From: Pratylenchus scribneri
Taxonomy: Eukaryota; Nematoda; Chromadorea; Rhabditida; Pratylenchidae
Direction of reading: 5' to 3'
NCBI GenBank assembly: GCA_030063045.1
Contig: JAQSEB010000046.1
Span: forward strand, 2,170,001-2,234,000
Length of the DNA stretch: 64,000 nucleotides
Both the position numbers and the translations under genes were made by a program. This document shows positions 57,605 through 64,000 of the stretch, piece after piece. The notes below the pieces were generated by a model that saw only the letters and a list, made by a program, of their open reading frames with translations, had not been told where the DNA came from and did no database searches. Each line of letters starts with the position of its first letter. The stretch's first letter is position 1.

Positions 57605-58930
57605 TTATAACATTGTATTAAACTCATTCCGTAGATCATTTCGATACATGATTATTTCTTCATAAATACATAAATACTCTTTTAATTCCTCATGGAAATG
57701 ATTTTCTAACCCCTGAAAAATTGTGAAAATTTAGAGATTTAAATCTTTAATTTGTGAATGGATTTTGTAAAACTTTAGGGAACTAATAAAATGCAATAAA
57801 AATTTATATAATTTCACCATGTCATGAACTATGAGTCCTCAAAGTCGAGAGAATGGGGATAGATGGCATTTAGTAGAGCATCTACAGTAATTGGCTACAG
57901 AAGACAAAAATATCCATTTTTATCAAGCAATTCAAACAAATCCACTATTTCTTTCTATAATCATTTTTACTCAATTCAATATATAAAATTTAAAAAATTT
58001 ACCAAATTTAAAGTTGATATCTTTATAAATAATTTGATGGGTGAAATTTGGTGAATAATTTTGCATTTTATGCACTGAATTAGAACATTATAACTCATCT
58101 AATTTTTATATACATTTTCTGCACATATGATATGAATGGAAGACTTATAATTAGAAGAATGGGTTTTAAAGGGATGTTGGAATTTTCCAATGTTTTTTTG
58201 AATTCCAAGAATATTGCTACAATAGTCATTTGGGGTAAATGAAAATGAACTTTAAAAAAGGGCACCTTCAATATTGCCAAGAGCTGGTTAATGAATGTTG
58301 TGATGTATGAAAAATTTGATGGAAGGCATTCGAGAAAATGTTTCTTTTCATTCCAAAGTGCAGGAATTTGTTTCATTGTTTTGTAAAAATGTTGTTTCTG
58401 AATGCTAGGAACTGTAGATTAGAAAAATGAATGATTTTTAAGAGCTGTGTCGCATGATTGCTAGGAGCTCCTTTTCCTAGAAATCCCACCCTAGCCACCT
58501 AACTCCTCCATATTCTGCTTGCATCCCCAATGTCCAGGAGCATATGCCGTTACATTAAATTGATTAAATTTAAATTAAATTTTCAGAGAATTTTGATTAT
58601 TAAATTAGATTTTATAAATTTTCAATTTGCCATAAGCCTTTAATGTGATAAAATCTTTAAAAAAAATTAATTTTCTTTTCATCTCTAAATAAATCTAAAT
58701 AAAAATAAAGAATTATATCCCAAAATAAAATTCTTTCACAAAAAATTAATAAAGAAAATATAGCATTTTTAAAAATATAATATCTTTCAGTGTCAACAAC
58801 AAATTGAGGGTTGGAATATTGGGAATTTTCCTTTCAAATTCATACATCCAAACATTTTCACTCTCATTCTACTATTTAAAAACTGATGCCATTACTTGAT
58901 CTTGGACAGAAAGTGAAGGAGGTTGATAAT
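57605..58930 (-). CDS. 3' exons of an unrecognised gene
   Basis: Three exons join in phase: 58896-58930 (DYQPPSLSVQDQ), 58266-58397 (from KQHFYKTMKQIPALW to QLLAILK) and 57605-57712 (GLENHFHEELKEYL to the stop), about 91 residues with good AG acceptors and GT donors. The last exon is strongly helical and charged. Upstream, minus-strand segments at about 59230-59370 stay open in two frames (one with SIEFGTFCRVNSFFEHDV, the other with NNGSPFGYGLLSLGHS), and a possible first exon MVISKK lies near 59563-59580. I could not join them with certainty. The family is unknown. The open frame without stops across three phased exons is the only support. Confidence 0.45.
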
Positions 58931-59736
58931 CTGGAATAAGTAAAAAAATTATTAATATCGATTTAATAATTTATTTAATATAAAGAACAAAAAAAATCAA
59001 TTAAAATGAATGGAATCTGATTTTTAGATGATGATTTAAATAGCGTTCAATAATCTTTTCAAAAAAATGTTAAATTAGCATTTTAAAGTCAATAAATAAC
59101 ATATCTTTTAAATTATACATCCATCCTCTTTTAACTCTTATATTATAATATGATTTTTATTTATTTTGGTGAATTTAAAATTCCCAAACACCCACTTTCT
59201 GTTAAAAAAAACAATTTGCTCAAAAATGTATTTCATGTCCTTGAAAATGGAGAAATTGGTCTTCGACTGCGTAAAAGTGTTTGGGCAAGTGGTGACATCA
59301 TGTTCGAAGAAGGAATTAACCCGACAGAATGTCCCAAACTCAATAGACCATAGCCAAACGGAGAGCCATTATTAATACCTAATAAATGATGAAAATGATC
59401 ATCATGTGTTTAAATTCGAGTCCGCTTATTTGAATTGATTTCCCAATATTTTTTAACAACTTTTTTTTCTTACATTGGCCTGGAATAAATTCGAAATGAA
59501 TGAGAGAATATGGTTATTAGAGGATTTATAGTTTAATTAAAATGTATGCCTGATTTGGTCACCTTTTTTGATATCACCATTTATGAAATTTGGAATGGAC
59601 TAATTTTTTGTTCTAATCAATTTCAATTAACATATCATAATAATAATTTAAAAGAAAATAAACTGAAAGCATTACAAAAAAATTGATATTAAAGATAAAA
59701 CAAAAAGAAAATTTTCTTTTCTCAAATTACGAAAAT

Positions 59737-62549
59737 TTAATTTTTTCGCCAACCTTTTGAACCATCTAAATTTGCACGGCACAATGGACATTTATAATTG
59801 TTATTTTTTCTGCAAATAAATTAAATTCTTTTTTTTTTTCTTTAAATTTTTCTTGCCTGCTTTTTTCTATGCATTCAAAATGATAATAGTGCTAAAAATA
59901 AATTTAATGTTAATGAAATTAAATTATATGAATTAATTATTTTTGACTTACGCCACAATAAAGACGTTCCAATTTATCATTCTGCTTAAAATCTACCAAA
60001 CAAATAGGACAATGTTTTTCATCCATATTTTTATAATTTTTATTTTCATCGAATTTAATAACTAAAAAAATAAGATGATATTTAAAATTAAATAAATAAT
60101 TTTTAATTTTAAAATAAAATTTTGCCATTATTATAGCATAGCGATCTTTTGGAGCAGGGTTTGTGCTATACATCATTCGAATTCTCTCGGCGAGCTAATA
60201 AGCCCAAAAGTATTAAAATTATATTCCGGAATTCATCGGTTCAAAAGTTATGGCCTCATGAAAATCAAACAAGTGAAAGTCCCACCTATGAGTTTCAAAA
60301 AAAAATTTTGCAAAATTTTTTTTGGACAAATTATACCTCAATCAACAAAGCTAGATCCATCGATTTGTGCAAAACTCAAAAAGTAAATATGGTTAGAGCT
60401 AGAGTAGGGCTAAGCCTATGTTAGGGCCGGCAGGGCCAGTGCTTGGATAGGAATTTTAAAGAAATCTCACAAATCAATAGGGTACAATTTCGGAAAAAAA
60501 TTCAAAAATTTTCGATCCCAAGGGGGATCCTTCACTTTTTCTTTGTTTATCATTCTATAACTTTGTAATCGGTAAAGTACAGGACATAATTTTGGTGCTA
60601 TTGGAATCAGCTCATCGAGAGGCGTCGAATAGTATATCGTATGAGCCTAGATTCTAAACATCGCTATACTCTAGGGCGCCCAAAATTTTATAATTAATTT
60701 ACTATTTTCGAATTCTTCAAAAAATAATTGTTCCTCATTGAAATATTTGAGTAATTTCATCACATCAATTTTTTTCTTTTCATGAGCAACCATTTTGCCT
60801 TTCCTCTTTCTGTGTAAAAATTCCAAAATTATTTTAAAAAATAATAAATTTCACCAACATTTCTGCGAAATGATGATGAGAATGATGGGCTTCTACATCC
60901 GTCATCATATGTTTTGATGAGGATGATGGGCTAAAAATTGAATTAATTAAAAATTTTTAAACAATTTAAAAGTAATTTTTTAAATTTTTTTTATAGACAA
61001 ATAATCAGAAGTGGGAACTGATGTCCGTACGCGGTTGGATACAAATAAGAATGGAAATTGATATGCTTTAAATTTGACAAATTTACTTCCATTATAGCCT
61101 AATTTAGTTGAGTTAAATAAAGAATAATTTATGGATTTGATGAAAATTAGAAACGCAAATAGAAGACCAACCAAAAGAGACTAAAATATTCCAAAATTTG
61201 GCTCTTTTTTTAGTAATTTTCTCTGAATTAAATCAATTTACATATTCATAAGATTATCCAAAAAATTTACCCATTGTTCTTTTTGATGATCAATCCAAAT
61301 TGTTCACATTTTTTCAATTCCTCAAATCCATCTTCGCCTTCTTCATAAATTGTCTCCTCTGGTTTAGGCTTTTCGGCACCCCATTTCCACGGTAAAACAA
61401 CATTTGGATTGTTTTTAAGTTTATATGCCCTTAAAATTGCTTCTTCTTCATCAGTCTCATCTTCCAAATCATCCAGGAAAATTGATCTGGTATTATATTT
61501 ATATAATTTGGAATTCACCAAAAAATTAAGCATGCATTTTTGCAGTGAATCTGTAAGTAATAAAATATAATTTTTTTTTGAAATTGGAAAATGAAATTTT
61601 TTATTCTTTAAAATAAATATACCAGAATGACTGACTCTATGCTAAATTTATGTCTAAATATTAGCTTTTATTTGAGTAAATTTGATAATTAAAATGAGTT
61701 GAATTTATTAGAGAAAGAATTAGTGGATTTGATTTAGAATTACAAAAAAAATATGATCAGAAATGACCCGGAGTCTCACAAAATAGAAATGCAATAAAAT
61801 GTGGTCAAAATGTAAAAAATTGTGATAATTCTCACTAAAGTTGAGGATTTGTGGAGAATTCGTAAAAATTGTTAAAATCCTTAGAATAATTCTAAAAAGT
61901 GAAAAATTCCCGAAAATAATTCTGGACAAATTTGTCAGAAAATTTGTCAAAATGCAAATGAAAAATATTTATCAAAAAATGAGAAAAATCCAGAATATTA
62001 TCGGAATAATAACAATTGAGAGCATAATAATGAGAATATTGAAATTTGTGACAATAATGGTGAGAATAAAATGGAATTGTGGGAAAAATTCTCTTGTTGG
62101 ATTTTGAATTTATTTCTAAAAATAAATATGGAGAATTTGATGAAAATGTCTATTTTGTTGGAAAATTTGTTAGAATCCAATGTGAGAATTTTTCCCGGAA
62201 AATATCAGAAAATATTTTTGACAAATATGGTGAATTCGGGTCCGATTTTGGGAATTTTATGAATAGTGGGTTTTTTTTGTGGAGATCTTAAATATCAGAG
62301 ATTTGCGAATTTGCCAAGATTATATTGGGATGAGTAATGATTAGATAAAATACCAGAATTTGTTTGATGAAAATTTATTGATTCTTCCGTATCCCGTTTA
62401 GACCATTCTTCTTCCTGCTCTATATCAACGGTTTGCAATTTTGGCCAGGATATCATTGTTGCCATTGACAGGACCATAACGACATGCACGAACCTCAGCA
62501 ACGATTTGCACTTCCAGAGGGATCTCAACAATGACTTCAATTGATCCAT
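59737..62549 (-). CDS. Membrane-anchored RING-H2 protein (probable E3 ubiquitin ligase)
   Basis: Exons read from 62549 downward: 62354-62549, 61271-61550, 60999-61180, 60859-60930, 60703-60809, 59952-60061, 59857-59891 and 59737-59809. The C-terminus holds a RING-H2: CPICLVDF, LYCGHYYHFEC and CPLC. RING-H2 domains bind two zinc ions and recruit ubiquitin-conjugating enzymes. A hydrophobic stretch (VHVVMVLSMATMISW) lies near the N-terminus and a clear membrane segment (LLVGLLFAFLIF) opens exon 3. Between them is an acidic stretch (DDLEDETDEEE). A histidine-rich EAHHSHHHF and a lysine-rich part precede the RING. All junctions fit except exon 2 to exon 3: exon 2 ends GG/GTAAAT in phase 2, while exon 3 needs phase 0, so one base is missing or a small exon was overlooked. 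The last intron starts with GC (AG/GCAAGA), demanded by phase. The first two exons could also belong to another gene. Confidence 0.65.
60062..60702. other. Large intron of the RING gene
   Basis: This intron of about 640 bp holds AT-rich DNA, an F1-like word pair near 60600-60630 (CATCGAGAGGCGTCGAAT) and TAGAGCTAGAGTAGGGCTAAG-type words (shortened here) near 60390-60420. There is no convincing coding exon: a minus frame upstream of the RING exon (60064-60176) is open but has no splice donor. Confidence 0.45.
61551..62353. other. First intron of the RING gene, repetitive
   Basis: The intron is filled with irregular tandem words such as GAAAAATT, GAGAATATTGAAAA and TTTGTCAGAAAATTTGTC on the plus strand. 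This gives several short frames rich in I, K, N and F that I regard as low-complexity noise. Confidence 0.45.
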
Positions 62550-62606
62550 TCAATTCCTTAATTGTTTAATAACTTACATTTTTACAAATATAAAATTATG
62601 TTAACC

Positions 62607-63921
62607 TGCTCAATTTTTTTCCACCATGATCTTGATCACTTTGCATATTCACATTTTGAGGGTCCTGAATTTCATAAATAAACTAATTTTGAAGAAGATA
62701 AAAACGAATAAAAACCTGCTCGATTTCGACACCATTTCCGGGTTTAGGCTCCACAACAAGATCTTCACCGAGTGCTGGGGCAACATTCTTGGCAGCAATA
62801 GGACTTCCCGGCATTCCTATGTTATTTGATTTTGCATTTTTTAGAAGAAGATAATTTAATTAAACCTGCACAATTTCGTTGCCATTAGATTCATTAGCAT
62901 TGGGTTTAGCATTGTTGCGGAGATCTCGCTTAATTTTTATGAATTATATTTTTATTAATTATTGAAATATTTACCTTGACATGTGGTTGCACACAATATT
63001 TACCAGTCGGCTGAATATTTACCTTATTCTCATCATCCTGAAATAATGTGTTATTGTTTTTTTAAAATTTTGAGCTAACCGTCGGAATTGTCAAATCCTA
63101 GCATTGAGCAAGCCGTCGGTGACATCCATCTCCACACAAAGATCTCCATTGTCGATTTTTGCGCGTTTGCCAATAGGCGAGATCTTATATTAGAAAAAGA
63201 TAAATTAGACATAATTTAAATCAGACCTCTTTATCCATATCAACTCCAAATTTGGCACAATAAGACCTGCGGATTGGAGTCGAAGTGTTCGAGCTGACAA
63301 ATTCATTGAATTTGCTCTGGAAAATAAACATTTTTTTTATATTAAAATTTTTTAATTAACCTCAAAGTCGAACGGTTCCGTGGATAAATTCCGCGTCATC
63401 ATAGCGGCTGTGATGGTCTTAAATTGGCAGTTATAATAACATAAATTTTTCTGAATATTCCTCGCCATTTGGCTCAGGGTTGGCATTTTTCGGCACAATT
63501 GTAGCATCGAGATCTTCCAGCATCATTTGGCTTATCGTTGTTTTCGTCACCTGAAGTTGTAATTTAATTTGCATTTTTTTAAATAATTAATTTAATAAAA
63601 ATTAACCTCGGTGTATACAGTATGTGAAGAAAGATCAAATGTATAGTGGTGTCAGAGAGCTCGATGGTCTCGTCGTTGACTTTTTGCTAAAATTTTTTTC
63701 TTTATCAATTGTATTACAAAAATAAACCTGTGCTTTTCATTGACATTACCAGAACCGCGTGCAACATTGAGATCTTCGTCGCCATATGGCGCAACTTTGA
63801 CGGGGTCATCCTGAATTTTTTAATAAATTATTTTTTTTAATTTTTACAAATATTTACCTGCTAAATAAGTTCACCCAATTCATAGCCTTCAGGTGCCACT
63901 TATTCAACATTCTGATGGTCC
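62607..63921 (-). pseudogene. Array of related mini-exons, partly frameshifted
   Basis: At least ten segments of about 57-105 bp, separated by 40-60 bp AT-rich introns with AG acceptors and GT donors, read on the minus strand. Examples in phase 0 are 62866-62928 (RDLRNNAKPNANESNGNEIV), about 63231-63317 (SKFNEFVSSNTSTPIRRSYC), about 63361-63419 (TITAAMMTRNLSTEPFDFE) and about 62974-63037 (DDENKVNIQPTGKYC). Several share a GAAGATCT word encoding (E/R/G)DL: EDLNVARGSGN, EDLDATIVPKNANPEP, EDLVVEPKPGNG, GDLCVEMD. Others break: the segment at about 63860-63921 aligns with DPQNVNMQSD but has two stops, and those near 63610-63680 and 63090-63180 change frame inside. It is either a decaying gene of duplicated exons or an active one with assembly errors. 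It may run past 64000. I do not recognise the family. Confidence 0.45.
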
Positions 63922-64000
63922 TGAATTGGAATTAATTTTGGTTTTTACTTTATAAATTTATAAAAAATAAATAAAACGGTTTAATTTTAATGCCATTTAC

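Noticed and set aside
61720..62291. Several 60-88 codon frames in the RING gene's first intron
   Set aside because: Low-complexity AT-rich repeats open on both strands; composition of I, K, N and F reflects the base content.

Overview
This is an AT-rich stretch of a nematode nuclear genome. The evidence is spliced genes with mostly 40-100 bp introns, two serpentine receptors of the nematode Srt type, one Srd/Str-type receptor, another seven-helix receptor, a nematode-style nuclear receptor and small cysteine-rich secreted proteins. I cannot fix the species. An animal- or plant-parasitic nematode is possible but not shown. Gene models were built by hand from splice sites and reading phase; most close exactly, and the exceptions are stated.

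Layout. 1-6.3 kb: no gene, only inverted-repeat elements and degenerate tandem repeats. 6.4-9.2 kb (+): a phosphatidylinositol-phosphate kinase with an apparent signal peptide. 11.1-14.5 kb (+): a seven-helix receptor. 15.5-17.1 and 25.2-26.7 kb (+): two paralogous 100-residue cysteine-rich secreted proteins with matching TATA boxes, exon lengths and poly(A) signals. 17.4-20.8 kb (-): Srt receptor 1, loaded with transposon-like insertions. 28.1-30.6 kb (-): a 204-residue secreted cysteine-rich protein. 32.7-42.0 kb (-): a Dus3-type tRNA-dihydrouridine synthase whose large introns hold an 845 bp palindrome and a 30 bp minisatellite. 42.5-44.2 kb (-): a BTB/POZ protein with triplicated C-terminal exons. 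44.7-45.5 kb: a 57 bp minisatellite open in several frames. 45.7-48.3 kb (-): Srt receptor 2. 49.4-52.3 kb (-): a nuclear hormone receptor. 52.7-53.4 kb (+): a relic exon of the cysteine-rich family grown into minisatellites. 53.6-56.5 kb (-): an Srd/Str-like receptor. 57.6-58.9 kb (-): the 3' exons of an unrecognised gene. 59.7-62.5 kb (-): a membrane RING-H2 protein. 62.6-63.9 kb (-): a run of related mini-exons, probably decaying.

The genes do not form one pathway. Several concern sensing or secretion: four receptors, one nuclear receptor and up to four secreted products. Dus3 is a housekeeping gene. Much of the non-coding DNA consists of terminal-inverted-repeat elements, many carrying their own short tandem motif as a core. 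They sit in introns and between genes, are sometimes nested, and in one case touch a splice junction.

The leading candidates for something new are the secreted lipid kinase, the family of elements with shared ends and different satellite cores, the splice acceptor formed at an element junction in Srt receptor 1, and the mini-exon array at the right edge.
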